Virus record (IMG/VR): IMGVR_UViG_3300032220_000304
Location: 1-35,301 of that record
Origin: a virus
Length of the DNA stretch: 35,301 nucleotides
Direction: 5' to 3' (one strand)
Part shown: positions 23,713-31,033 of the stretch, one piece after another
Position numbering within the stretch: the stretch's first letter is position 1
Layout: every line of letters starts with the position of its first letter
Position numbers and translations under genes: made by a program
Notes under the pieces: model-generated
Seen by the model: the letters and a program-made list of their open reading frames with translations, nothing else
What the model was told of the DNA's origin: nothing
Database searches by the model: none

Positions 23713-25548
23713 ATGTCTGAATTTCTATCGCGTCTTTTTGGTGGCGGGGAACCGACAAGCGGTGGTGATCCGGTGCCGGATCAGAGTCCTTACGCGGATA
23801 TGTCGCCAGCCCAGCGTCGCTTACTTGGTGTCGCGGCGCTTCAGGATGCTTTTGCGTCCCTGGCTGGTCAGCAAGGTACAGCGTTGCAGCGTATCTCGCC
23901 GGTGGCGGAGCAAATCGGTTGGTCTGAATATGTGAATAGGCTGGCTGCTGGTGGCGCCCCTACGGCACCACGCCAGCAAGTTGCCCAGGCTATGCAGGCC
24001 CAGGGAACGCAACAGCCTGCCGCACCGCAACAACCGGCACAACAGGCGCCTGATTTCCAGCCGTTTGGCCCGCAAGCCATTCGCACGGCTTTGGACCGGC
24101 TGGCTCGCGCTGAATCGCCAAACCCCACGGCGGTTAATCGTTTTGGGTATGCTGGGCAGTACCAATTAGGTGCGCCATTGGCGGCAAGTGCTGGTGTCTA
24201 TCGGCCCGCGCAAGGTGAGATTAATGAGCGCGGGCAATGGTCTGGCCAATGGGGTGGCACCTTCAATATCCCTGGCTTTGAGAATGTCCGCACTTTGCAG
24301 GATTTCTTGGGTAGCCCGGATGCCCAACGCCGCGCCGCTGAATTGTCTATGGGTTATCAAGCTGGGCAATTACAGCAAATGGGCTTGCAGCGGAATATTG
24401 GCCAAGAGGTTAATGGGGTCCGCATCACGCCAGAAGCGATGCTCCAAGGCGCATGGCTTGGTGGTCCTGGGGGTGTTGATAGGTTTGTGCGTGGTGGCGG
24501 GCAAGACCGCACAGACGCATTTGGAACGCCGGTCAGCCGGTGGATGCGGCTGGGCCAAGGGGAAGGTGGGGCGGCTGCGCCCCAGGCGCCTGGGATGCCT
24601 GGTCAACCGGCGGCTGGTGGTCAAGCGCCACAAGCGGCGCCGTTGACCCCGCCGCAACAAGCCTTGGCTCGCCCTGCTGTTGGTGCGGTCCCGATGACGC
24701 CAGAACTAGCGGCGCTGTTGCGGCAGATGGGGCCACAAGCTGGACGCCAGTTCTTGGCGCAAATGCAGACCCGCGCCATGCAGCAAGAAACCCGCGTCTT
24801 GCAGCCAGGTGAAGCGCAAGCCCTTCTGGGTGAAGCCTATGACCCTGACCGCCGCTACCAGATTACGGCGCAGGGTGGCGTTCAGCCGATCCAGGGAACC
24901 CGCGAGCCTGAAGGGGGTAGTTCGCAACAGCGGCGCGAGTTGGAAGGTAGTCTGCGCCGTGAGTTTATCGGTTACCAGCCGGTGCGTGATTACTTCGCCA
25001 TGATCCCGCAAATCCGCGAGGTGCGTGACGCAGCAAACCGCGAAAACCCGTCACGACTGAATGACATTAACTTGGTGTTTGCTTTCGCCAAAATGCTGGA
25101 CCCGGCTTCCGTGGTGCGTGAAGGCGAACAAATCCAAGTTCTCCGCGCGCAGGGGTTGAGTGAAACTGTACTTGGCACAATTAGTCGCTTGAATGGTGGT
25201 AGCGGTCTAACGCCTGAAACCCGCCAGCAAATCATCCGCGAAGCTAACAGCCGGTTTGCCAATAGCCAAAGCATATACCAAGAGTTCGCGGATCAATATC
25301 GCGGGCTTGCCAGGGATTATGGTGTAAGCCCAGAACGAGTGGTCCGCCCGGTTGGTGGTGAAGCCCCGCCAGAAGTTGCGCGCCCTGGCGCAATACCTCA
25401 AGCCCGCCAGGCTGAATTGGTCGCTGGTATTCGGGAACGCCTGAACCTTCCGCCCAATAACCCGCAACGCCTGACGATGGAACAAGCTATCGCAGCAGCA
25501 ACCGCCGCCGGTATCCCTAATGCCGCCGCCTTGTTTGGAGCGCGTTAA
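23713..25548 (+). CDS. Internal virion protein with transglycosylase-like domain
   Basis: This 611-residue protein has a lytic transglycosylase-like segment at about 130-290. ALDRLARAESPNPTAVNRFGYAGQYQLG parallels the ESGG.P.A.N..GA.G.YQ pattern of SLT/lysozyme-like domains, with the Glu of RAES the likely catalytic acid. A later LQGAWLGGPGGVDRFVRGG continues that fold. Pro/Gln/Ala-rich linkers flank it. The C-terminal half is helical (YFAMIPQIREVRDAANRENPSRLNDINLVFAFAKML). By analogy to T7 gp16 and similar proteins, it would open the cell wall during DNA ejection. The catalytic call is by motif eye-match only. Confidence 0.75.
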   Translation: MSEFLSRLFGGGEPTSGGDPVPDQSPYADMSPAQRRLLGVAALQDAFASLAGQQGTALQRISPVAEQIGWSEYVNRLAAGGAPTAPRQQVAQAMQAQGTQQPAAPQQPAQQAPDFQPFGPQAIRTALDRLARAESPNPTAVNRFGYAGQYQLGAPLAASAGVYRPAQGEINERGQWSGQWGGTFNIPGFENVRTLQDFLGSPDAQRRAAELSMGYQAGQLQQMGLQRNIGQEVNGVRITPEAMLQGAWLGGPGGVDRFVRGGGQDRTDAFGTPVSRWMRLGQGEGGAAAPQAPGMPGQPAAGGQAPQAAPLTPPQQALARPAVGAVPMTPELAALLRQMGPQAGRQFLAQMQTRAMQQETRVLQPGEAQALLGEAYDPDRRYQITAQGGVQPIQGTREPEGGSSQQRRELEGSLRREFIGYQPVRDYFAMIPQIREVRDAANRENPSRLNDINLVFAFAKMLDPASVVREGEQIQVLRAQGLSETVLGTISRLNGGSGLTPETRQQIIREANSRFANSQSIYQEFADQYRGLARDYGVSPERVVRPVGGEAPPEVARPGAIPQARQAELVAGIRERLNLPPNNPQRLTMEQAIAAATAAGIPNAAALFGAR

Positions 25549-27543
25549 ATGGCCGAAGACATCAATAAACTGATTGATCAGCTAGTAGCGCGCGGCACAC
25601 AGGCTTCCCAAGCAAGGGGCGCGGTTCTTCCGGGTGGCTTGTCTGCTGGTTTGCAGGGGCTAACTCTTGGAACCGCCGATGAGATTACCGCTTTCTTGCG
25701 GTCCCGTCTTGGCAGCACTCCGTATGAAGAAGCCTTGTCGCAGGAACGCGCCAACTTGGCGCAATACCGCGAACAGAACCCAATCAGGGCTGGCGCTTAT
25801 GAGGTTGGTGGCGCGATTGTCCCCACTATTGGTGCGGCTATTGCGGCGCCGTTTACTGGCGGCGCAAGTGCCGCCGGGACTGCTGCTGGCGCGGCTAATA
25901 TCGTTAGGGCTGCGACTACTGCTGGCCGGGCACTACAGGCGGCTAAAGCCGGGGCTACTACTGGCGCCGTAACGGGGGCCGCGCAGGCCTTTGGTGAAGG
26001 AGAGGGCGGGCTTGCCCCTCGCCTGTCTAACGCGGTTGGAGGTGGGGCGCTTGGTGGTGTAGCAGGCGGCGTGGTTGGCGCCGCTGTTCCTGCTATTACG
26101 CGCGGGGTTAGTAATCTTCTGCCCAATGCAGAGCGCCCGCTAATTCAAGGCGCCGATCTAGGCCGCGCCAGCCAGGAGTTGTCTGACGCCATGGCGGCGC
26201 GGGCTGGTGGGATGCCGCGTCAGCCTGTTACTATGGCGGAGCGCCTTGGCGAAACTGGTATGAGCACTGCCGAAGCCTTGGCGAATATGCCAGGGAGTAC
26301 GCGCGATCTTGCGGCTAGTGTCCTGCGCCCGCGTGGTGAACAACAAATCACGCGCACAGATGCGGCTTTGCGGGCGGTGTTTGGTGATGTTGAGGATGCT
26401 TACAAGCAAAGCCTGGCCATTCGTGATCGAATGAAGACCAATGCCAGCCCGCTTTATGAACAAGCATTTTCAACAGGCCGGGCGCCAAACGCTAACGAAT
26501 TAAGCCTTCTAACCCGCGTCCCTGGCGAGGCTTTGTCTGATGCTAGGCAAATCGCCAGGATGGAAGGACGAAACATTGGTGTAAGTTTAGATGAAGCTGG
26601 GAACGTCGTTCTTCCCAAAACCCCGATTTCAGCCCGTGATTTGCATTATGTGAAGACCGGCTTGGATTCGTTCATTGAGCGGAACACCGACATTGCTGGG
26701 CGTCAGAACCCATTAGCTACTCGCGCTATCCGCTTGCGGGATGAATTGCGCGATACTTTGGATGACATCACCAAGGTAGATGGGCGGAGCCTTTACCAAG
26801 AAGCCCGTACCATGTGGGCTGGTGAAGCGGCGCTACTGGATGCCCAGAAGGTTGGTTTGGGTATCTTTAAGCCAGGCACCGATCCGCGCCAACTTCGGGC
26901 ATCCATTGAGAAGATGGGGCCAGGAGAAAAACAAGAATTTATTGTGGGGGTAATGGACGCCATTCGCCAGCGCATGGCGGCGCTGCCCGAAGGCCGGGAC
27001 GCTACTCGCGCTATCTTTGGTAGCGAAAAACAAAAGGATGTTTTGCGGGCTGCGATGGAAGCGGCCTATCCCAATGCGCGCGATGCTGAAGCGAGGTTTA
27101 ATGCCCTAAACCGCTTCTTGACCCGCGAAACGGAAATGAAGGGGTTTCAGGGGCAGATGCTTGGTGGTTCCCCAACCGCCCGGCGCCAGGCTTTCCAAGA
27201 ACTCATCACAGGCACCACCATAGGGGCCGGTGGTGGCGCAGGCTTGGGGGCTTTGACTGACGAAAATACCCAGGGCGCTGCTGCCCTTGGTGCCTTGGCT
27301 GGTGCTGGCCGGGCTGGAATGCGCGCCTTATCTGGGCGAAGCCAGGATGTTGTTGGCCAGCGCCTTATGTCAACGGACGTTTACCAGCAGATCGAGATGC
27401 TGCGCCGTATGATGCAAGAGCGAGCCGCGCAACAGGCCGCTGGTCGTCGCCAAGTGGGTGCTTACCCGGCAGGGGCTGGCGCCATGGTGGGGCAGCAAAT
27501 CGGCGGCGCTGTTCAGCCCCCTGACATGGGTTTATTGCAATAG
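25549..27543 (+). CDS. Large internal virion / DNA-ejection protein
   Basis: This 664-residue protein has an N-terminal helical region, a long Gly/Ala-rich segment (about 80-200) with several near-hydrophobic stretches that could insert in membranes, then long charged helices. A second Gly/Ala patch lies near 555-600, and the C-terminus is Gln-rich. This organisation is typical of podovirus ejection proteins that form a conduit through the periplasm and inner membrane. It starts directly after the previous stop. No catalytic motif was seen. It ends the late structural block. Confidence 0.75.
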   Translation: MAEDINKLIDQLVARGTQASQARGAVLPGGLSAGLQGLTLGTADEITAFLRSRLGSTPYEEALSQERANLAQYREQNPIRAGAYEVGGAIVPTIGAAIAAPFTGGASAAGTAAGAANIVRAATTAGRALQAAKAGATTGAVTGAAQAFGEGEGGLAPRLSNAVGGGALGGVAGGVVGAAVPAITRGVSNLLPNAERPLIQGADLGRASQELSDAMAARAGGMPRQPVTMAERLGETGMSTAEALANMPGSTRDLAASVLRPRGEQQITRTDAALRAVFGDVEDAYKQSLAIRDRMKTNASPLYEQAFSTGRAPNANELSLLTRVPGEALSDARQIARMEGRNIGVSLDEAGNVVLPKTPISARDLHYVKTGLDSFIERNTDIAGRQNPLATRAIRLRDELRDTLDDITKVDGRSLYQEARTMWAGEAALLDAQKVGLGIFKPGTDPRQLRASIEKMGPGEKQEFIVGVMDAIRQRMAALPEGRDATRAIFGSEKQKDVLRAAMEAAYPNARDAEARFNALNRFLTRETEMKGFQGQMLGGSPTARRQAFQELITGTTIGAGGGAGLGALTDENTQGAAALGALAGAGRAGMRALSGRSQDVVGQRLMSTDVYQQIEMLRRMMQERAAQQAAGRRQVGAYPAGAGAMVGQQIGGAVQPPDMGLLQ

Positions 27544-27550
27544 GACCATC

Positions 27551-28570
27551 ATGGTAGCCAAGACTGACCGAGACGCCATCAAGGCGGCTTATGAAGCGGT
27601 AGCGGAGCATGGTTCCGTTATGGTAGCCGCGAAAGCAAAGGGGTTACCGTATGAGACAATGCGTAACCGATACCAGCGCGCCATGCAGTTGTACAATAAA
27701 CCAGACATCCGCAGTTCAGCCCGCAGCCTAGCGCGCGAGCCGATCAGCAAGCCGTGGTCTGAGACTGAGGAACACAATAGCGCCCTGGTGATGGAGGTTC
27801 CCGCCATCAAGGACGGTGTGGGAATAGTTTTCTCAGACTGCCACTGGCGGTCATTATCTCAACCGCGCAGCTTGTCACATGAAGCCCTTTTGATTCTAGC
27901 CCGGCACATAAAGCCGGGCTTTTTGTTTTGTAATGGCGATGCGCTGGATATGGGGTCTGTTTCCCGCCATCCGCCGCTGATGTGGTCCGACAACCAGAAG
28001 CCCAATGTGGCGGAGGAACTCGCCGCCGGGCAAACCCACTTACGGGAGTTAAGGGAAGCCGCTGGCGATCCCACCTGTTACTGGATCAGGGGCAACCATG
28101 ATGACCGTTACGATAAATATCTTGCTGCCCATGCTGCCGCTTTTGAAGGTATGGGTGCCTTTAGTCTTCAGGACCAGTTTATAGATTGGCCTATGACCTA
28201 TCGCCTAGATGTGGGGGATGTGTCTTTCGTCCACCGCTACCATGGCGGAATACACGCGGGCTACAACAATGCCAGCCGCAGCGGCAGAACCATTATATCG
28301 GGCGACACCCATGCCCTGGATGTGCGCCCCCTGAACCATTGGTCTAAGCGCCTGTATGGCGTTCAAACGGGGATGCTGGGCGATCCTAACTGGCCACAGT
28401 TCAACTATCGCCTGGGCATCCCAGGGCACCAGCAACAGGGCTTCGTTGTCCTGACTTGGCGCGATGGCGCCCTGGCACCGCCAGAGACTTGCGAGGTTGT
28501 GGATGGCGCCGCATGGTTCCGGGGCCAGGTGATTTGCGGGCGTGTACGGATCAAAGCCGGGAGGGGGTAA
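27551..28570 (+). CDS. HTH-fused calcineurin-like metallophosphoesterase
   Basis: The start is ATG 27551; a longer frame from 27458 overlaps the preceding gene and is rejected. The 339-residue product has an N-terminal HTH-like helix pair (about 18-45, VMVAAKAKGLPYETMRNRY). It is followed by a metallophosphoesterase with D96/H98 (SDCH), GDALD (129-133), GNHD (181-184), H228 and GDTH (251-254), which supply the two-metal site. GDTH replaces the more common GHTH. DNA is a plausible substrate given the HTH. It stands between ejection proteins and lysis genes and contains an apparent terminator (27898-27929). Confidence 0.85.
   Translation: MVAKTDRDAIKAAYEAVAEHGSVMVAAKAKGLPYETMRNRYQRAMQLYNKPDIRSSARSLAREPISKPWSETEEHNSALVMEVPAIKDGVGIVFSDCHWRSLSQPRSLSHEALLILARHIKPGFLFCNGDALDMGSVSRHPPLMWSDNQKPNVAEELAAGQTHLRELREAAGDPTCYWIRGNHDDRYDKYLAAHAAAFEGMGAFSLQDQFIDWPMTYRLDVGDVSFVHRYHGGIHAGYNNASRSGRTIISGDTHALDVRPLNHWSKRLYGVQTGMLGDPNWPQFNYRLGIPGHQQQGFVVLTWRDGALAPPETCEVVDGAAWFRGQVICGRVRIKAGRG
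27898..27929 (+). terminator. Canonical intrinsic terminator inside the phosphoesterase gene
   Basis: AGCCCGGC (27898-27905) pairs perfectly with GCCGGGCT (27913-27920) around loop ACATAAA. TTTTGTTTT follows immediately (27921-27929). Stem, loop and U-tract meet the standard description, yet the element lies within codons for LARHIKPGFLFC. It could thin transcription before the lysis genes or depend on ribosome coverage or antitermination. Confidence 0.75.
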
Positions 28571-28573
28571 ACC

Positions 28574-28822
28574 ATGCGCCGTATCAAGATCGTCGATTCG
28601 GATGCGCCAGGGGAACACCACGAGGTGTCCTTTGCCGAAGCGGCCCAGCAGATGATCGCAACCGCCCTGGCGGATGGGGCGGTGGCGATCATGGTTACTT
28701 GGGAAACCCCGAGCGGCTACAAATACGCGGCGGTTCCGTACAGCCATGCGGTTCTGAGGGGGCTTTCGGATCAAGCCTATTCAGAACTCTGGATTAAGCC
28801 TGAAGAATCGGAGGATGATTGA
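28574..28822 (+). CDS. Small hypothetical protein before holin
   Basis: This 82-residue protein starts three bases after the phosphoesterase stop, behind a G-rich GGGAGGGGG site. The N-terminus is basic (RRIKIVDSD), the middle helical (FAEAAQQMIATALADGAVAIMV), and the C-terminus acidic (KPEESEDD). No membrane helix long enough for a holin is evident. It overlaps the holin start (TGATG), so it may be a lysis-module accessory. The family is not recognised. Confidence 0.78.
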   Translation: MRRIKIVDSDAPGEHHEVSFAEAAQQMIATALADGAVAIMVTWETPSGYKYAAVPYSHAVLRGLSDQAYSELWIKPEESEDD

Positions 28823-29214
28823 TGTTTGCGGCCCTGCTGCCTGTACTGGCGCCGATTCTTGGGGATGTGATCCGCCGCCTTGTCCCTGATCAGGGCGAGC
28901 AGGGGCGAATTGAGGCTGAACTGTCCATCGCCCTGATGCAACGCGCCCAGGAGATCGAGACTGCCGCTGCTGATATTGTGAAGACTGAGGCAGCTTCGGA
29001 ACACTGGCTAACCGCCACCTGGCGCCCGGTGGTTATGCTGGTGCTTACTTCATTGATTGTAGCCCGGTGGCTTGGGTATAGCGCCCCAGGTATCTCAGAA
29101 GCGGAGGCGCTGAAGCTATGGTCTATCGTGGAGATTGGCTTGGGCGGTTACGTCATTGGGCGTTCAGCCGAAAAGATAGCCCCAGTGATGGCGGAAGCGA
29201 TGCGGCGCCGGTAG
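28822..29214 (+). CDS. 3TM-type holin (GTA holin-like)
   Basis: The start is ATG 28822, overlapping the previous stop. The 130-residue product resembles the 3TM holin family of gene transfer agents and alphaproteobacterial phages. It has an N-terminal hydrophobic segment (1-20), a charged helical middle, then HWLTATWRPVVMLVLTSLIVARWLGY (about 61-86) and LWSIVEIGLGGYVIGRSAEK (99-118), and a basic tail (EAMRRR). It would permeabilise the inner membrane so the endolysin can reach the wall. The endolysin gene overlaps its 3' end by 97 bases in another frame. Confidence 0.88.
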   Translation: MFAALLPVLAPILGDVIRRLVPDQGEQGRIEAELSIALMQRAQEIETAAADIVKTEAASEHWLTATWRPVVMLVLTSLIVARWLGYSAPGISEAEALKLWSIVEIGLGGYVIGRSAEKIAPVMAEAMRRR

Positions 29215-29723
29215 ATCGTTTTCTACCATGCCTGAAGATTGTTCTACACCATGAGGGCGGCTGGGCAGACCATCCAAAAGACCCTGGCGGCGCCACTATG
29301 CGAGGTGTTACTCTAGCAACTTACCAGAAGTTCCTTGGCCGGAAAGCCACCAAAGACGAACTCAGGAGAATCAGCGATGGCGAGTTGGAAGCGATTTATC
29401 GAAGTTATTACTGGGAGCCTGCTGCTTGTGGCCGGATGCCTAGTGGCGTTGATCTGGTTGTCTTTGATATGGCCGTTAACGCAGGCGTTAAACGCGCTAT
29501 CCGCATATTGCAAGAAAGTGTGGCTAGTCCAGCGGATGGAATCGTGGGGCCGCAAACTGTGGCGGCGGTGGCGAAACAAGACCCACTATTTCTAATTCGT
29601 CAGTATTCAGATGGGCGCCGGGCTTTCTACCAGGGGCTTGGCGCTTACGTCACATTCGGCAGGGGCTGGCTTCTCCGTGTCGATGAGGTGGAAGCCGAAG
29701 CCATTAAAGGGGCGAAGAAATGA
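29118..29723 (+). CDS. GH108 endolysin
   Basis: This 201-residue muramidase-like endolysin is of glycoside hydrolase family 108. FLPCLKIVLHHEGGWADHPKDPGGATMRGVTLATYQ (about 35-70) contains the catalytic Glu at 46. The C-terminal part (PADGIVGPQTVAAVA onward) matches the family's peptidoglycan-binding region. The only early in-frame starts are ATG 29118 (GGAGG ten bases upstream) and TTG 29139, both inside the holin gene. The protein therefore carries an unusual N-terminal extension of about 30 residues. There is no signal peptide, so release would depend on the holin. Confidence 0.9.
   Translation: MVYRGDWLGRLRHWAFSRKDSPSDGGSDAAPVDRFLPCLKIVLHHEGGWADHPKDPGGATMRGVTLATYQKFLGRKATKDELRRISDGELEAIYRSYYWEPAACGRMPSGVDLVVFDMAVNAGVKRAIRILQESVASPADGIVGPQTVAAVAKQDPLFLIRQYSDGRRAFYQGLGAYVTFGRGWLLRVDEVEAEAIKGAKK
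29377..29595 (+). CDS. Possible nested membrane-protein gene inside endolysin
   Basis: Out of frame within the endolysin lies a 72-codon ORF whose ATG (29377) follows AGGAG (29364-29368) by eight bases, one of the best ribosome binding sites in the window. In the endolysin frame that site is the uncommon Arg pair AGG-AGA. The predicted protein has a single membrane helix (about 13-34, SLLLVAGCLVALIWLSLIWPL) and a very basic C-terminus (WGRKLWRRWRNK). It could be a second holin, antiholin or other lysis factor. An out-of-frame artefact remains possible, since GC-rich alternate frames often look hydrophobic. Confidence 0.45.
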   Translation: MASWKRFIEVITGSLLLVAGCLVALIWLSLIWPLTQALNALSAYCKKVWLVQRMESWGRKLWRRWRNKTHYF

Positions 29724-29878
29724 AACCGACTAAGGCTGACAAGAAGATGTCTAAAGTTTTAGGAGAATACAAGGCTGGCAAACTGCATTCCGGCTCAAAG
29801 AAAGGCCCGGTGGTGAAATCCGAAAAGCAAGCTATGGCTATTGCGCTTTCTGAGGCTGGTAAATCGCGCAAGAAGTAA
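29720..29878 (+). CDS. DUF6496-like basic peptide, 52 aa
   Basis: The ATG at 29720 overlaps the endolysin stop (ATGA). The 52-residue product KVLGEYKAGKLHSGSKKGPVV, then KSEKQAMAIALSEAGKSRKK, matches the DUF6496 pattern seen in phages and bacteria, function unknown. About a third of the residues are Lys or Arg, suggesting nucleic acid binding. It is the last plus-strand late gene and is followed by two hairpins. Confidence 0.82.
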   Translation: MKPTKADKKMSKVLGEYKAGKLHSGSKKGPVVKSEKQAMAIALSEAGKSRKK

Positions 29879-29890
29879 TTATATTGTGCT

Positions 29891-29912
29891 TGCCGGGTAT
29901 CTCCCCCCGGCA
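29891..29912 (+). terminator. Hairpin after last late gene
   Basis: TGCCGGG (29891-29897) pairs with CCCGGCA (29906-29912), 12 bases after the stop at 29878. The tail GGGTAGTTTCC is only weakly U-rich. It may be a first, weaker stop before the bidirectional terminator. Confidence 0.5.
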
Positions 29913-29939
29913 GGGTAGTTTCCTCTTGCGATAAACTCA

Positions 29940-29967
29940 AACCCCGGCCTAGCGCCGGGGTTCTTTT
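29940..29967. terminator. Bidirectional terminator between convergent operons
   Basis: AACCCCGGC (29940-29948) pairs with GCCGGGGTT (29954-29962) around CTAGC. CTTTTCT follows on plus, and TTTGAGTTT follows on minus. It sits exactly where the plus late operon and the minus early operon meet. Its loop contains the stop of the minus-strand gene (29949-29951). Confidence 0.8.
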
Positions 29968-30314
29968 CTGTGACCACTGTTGCCATATCCGCCAGGTTCA
30001 TATGGTGTGTCTGCTGGCCGGTGGCTTTTGCACCTCATGCAGCGTCTATTGTGCGGGCCTTCTGACCAGAACATTTCTCCGCATGACAGGCATTTTCGCT
30101 GTTTATCGAAGACGTTCTCATACTTGGTGGAAAAGTTTGTCTTATTCCACCATCGTTTCACTGTCTCGGTATCCACCTCAAAATGCGCGGCGATCTGGTG
30201 GAAGGTTTCGCCGCGTTGTAAGGCTTCGCCAATATACTTTTCCCGCGCCCTTCTCACTTCTGGATGAATGGCGCGGCCAGGTCCGTAGCGTAAAGGGGCG
30301 CGGGGTTTGGTCAT
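29949..30314 (-). CDS. HTH and zinc-ribbon regulator, last gene of minus operon
   Basis: This 121-residue basic protein has a helix-turn-helix at about residues 33-56 (GETFHQIAAHFEVDTETVKRWW) and a zinc ribbon-like CLSCGEMFWSEGPHNRRCMRC at about 74-94, with four Cys. The C-terminus is flexible and basic. It fits small DNA-binding proteins of alphaproteobacterial phages. It overlaps the upstream gene by ATGA and its stop lies in the terminator loop. As the last gene of a string of tiny genes it may autoregulate the operon, as Aca proteins do in anti-CRISPR loci; that is inference. Confidence 0.82.
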   Translation of the reverse strand: MTKPRAPLRYGPGRAIHPEVRRAREKYIGEALQRGETFHQIAAHFEVDTETVKRWWNKTNFSTKYENVFDKQRKCLSCGEMFWSEGPHNRRCMRCKSHRPADTPYEPGGYGNSGHRKEPRR

Positions 30315-30556
30315 TCCTTTTCTCCCCCTTCAACGCGATCTCTTTCCGCGTCGAGAATTGAGTTAATAAACTTTTCGTGCTTAAGCCCTTCCAGGAATAA
30401 GACACCTTCATATCCGTAGATGGAAGCGGCCCACTCGCAAATCGCCTCCCGCAGCTTTTCGTTCTCGGCTTGGATCATCTTTTCAATCGCAGCCGCCGCC
30501 TCTGCGCCGAGCGTCAGTCCGGTGGCGGCGTAGATTTTATCTGCGATGTCGCTCAT
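30311..30556 (-). CDS. Small hypothetical acidic protein
   Basis: The start is the ATG at 30556 (reading SDIADKIYAATG), six bases after GGAGG. A longer frame to 30577 is less likely. The 81-residue product is mainly helical: AEAAAAIEKMIQAENEKLREAICEWAASIYGYEGVLFLEGLKHEKFINSIL. It ends acidic. No family is recognised. It overlaps genes on both sides by ATGA, so it is translated as part of the operon. Confidence 0.75.
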   Translation of the reverse strand: MSDIADKIYAATGLTLGAEAAAAIEKMIQAENEKLREAICEWAASIYGYEGVLFLEGLKHEKFINSILDAERDRVEGGEKE

Positions 30557-30795
30557 TCCACCCTCCAAACAGTACACCCTCGCGGGGTGCTGCGAACTGT
30601 GAACTTCTTTGGCGCCAGGGCGCGGTTAAAGCGCGACACCATTGAGAACACAGAAGCCGGTTTCACCGCGTCTGCTGAAATGCGGAAGCTTTGTCCCACC
30701 GACAGCTTGGCCGCTGGATACTTGCTAGACCCCTTCGGTCTGCCCCGCTTTGCCGGTGGCGGGATCGGCTTATCGTCACTAATCTGAATCTTCAT
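30553..30795 (-). CDS. Small basic protein with AT-hook-like motif
   Basis: This 80-residue protein has PAKRGRPKGSSKYP near residues 14-27, a core like the AT-hook motif (RGRPK). It is followed by a compact domain (SVGQSFRISADAV, SMVSRFNRALAPKKFTVRS). It ends with STPRGCTVWRVE, a strand pattern common in small phage early proteins. A nucleic acid-binding role is plausible. It overlaps the upstream gene by 17 bases and the downstream one by ATGA. Confidence 0.75.
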   Translation of the reverse strand: MKIQISDDKPIPPPAKRGRPKGSSKYPAAKLSVGQSFRISADAVKPASVFSMVSRFNRALAPKKFTVRSTPRGCTVWRVE

Positions 30796-31033
30796 CTGTC
30801 CATGTCCCCTTAATTTGGTTTTTCACTGCGCTGATTGCTTGCCACAGAACCCGGTCCTGGTCGGAGAGTCGAACCCATACGTCCCAGTTTGACCGCAAGG
30901 CGTCGAACTCCAGCGGCTTGTTGTTGGCTTTGATCAAAGCCCGCTTCATTAATCCTTCTTCCGCCAATATCATCGCGGTATTCAGCAGGCGCATTCTTTC
31001 CCTTTGTTGAGGCGTCACGACTATAAACTCCAT
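30779..31033 (-). CDS. Small hypothetical protein, 84 aa
   Basis: The chosen start is the ATG at 31033, giving EFIVVTPQQRERMRLLNTAM onward. Earlier in-frame residues are Pro/Ser/Arg-rich and look like the shadow of the upstream gene. The product has one or two helices and ends acidic (TWTDEDSD). Most of it overlaps the 3' extension of the gene at 30810-31211 in another frame, which is unusual. Of the two overlapping frames this one looks more protein-like. Function unknown. Confidence 0.7.
   Translation of the reverse strand: MEFIVVTPQQRERMRLLNTAMILAEEGLMKRALIKANNKPLEFDALRSNWDVWVRLSDQDRVLWQAISAVKNQIKGTWTDEDSD

Noticed and set aside
24170-24646. 158-residue plus frame inside the transglycosylase-like gene
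   Set aside because: Arg/Cys-rich alternative-frame product with no start signal.
27458-27550. Extended start of the phosphoesterase
   Set aside because: It overlaps the end of the ejection protein; ATG 27551 starts the recognisable N-terminal helix pair.
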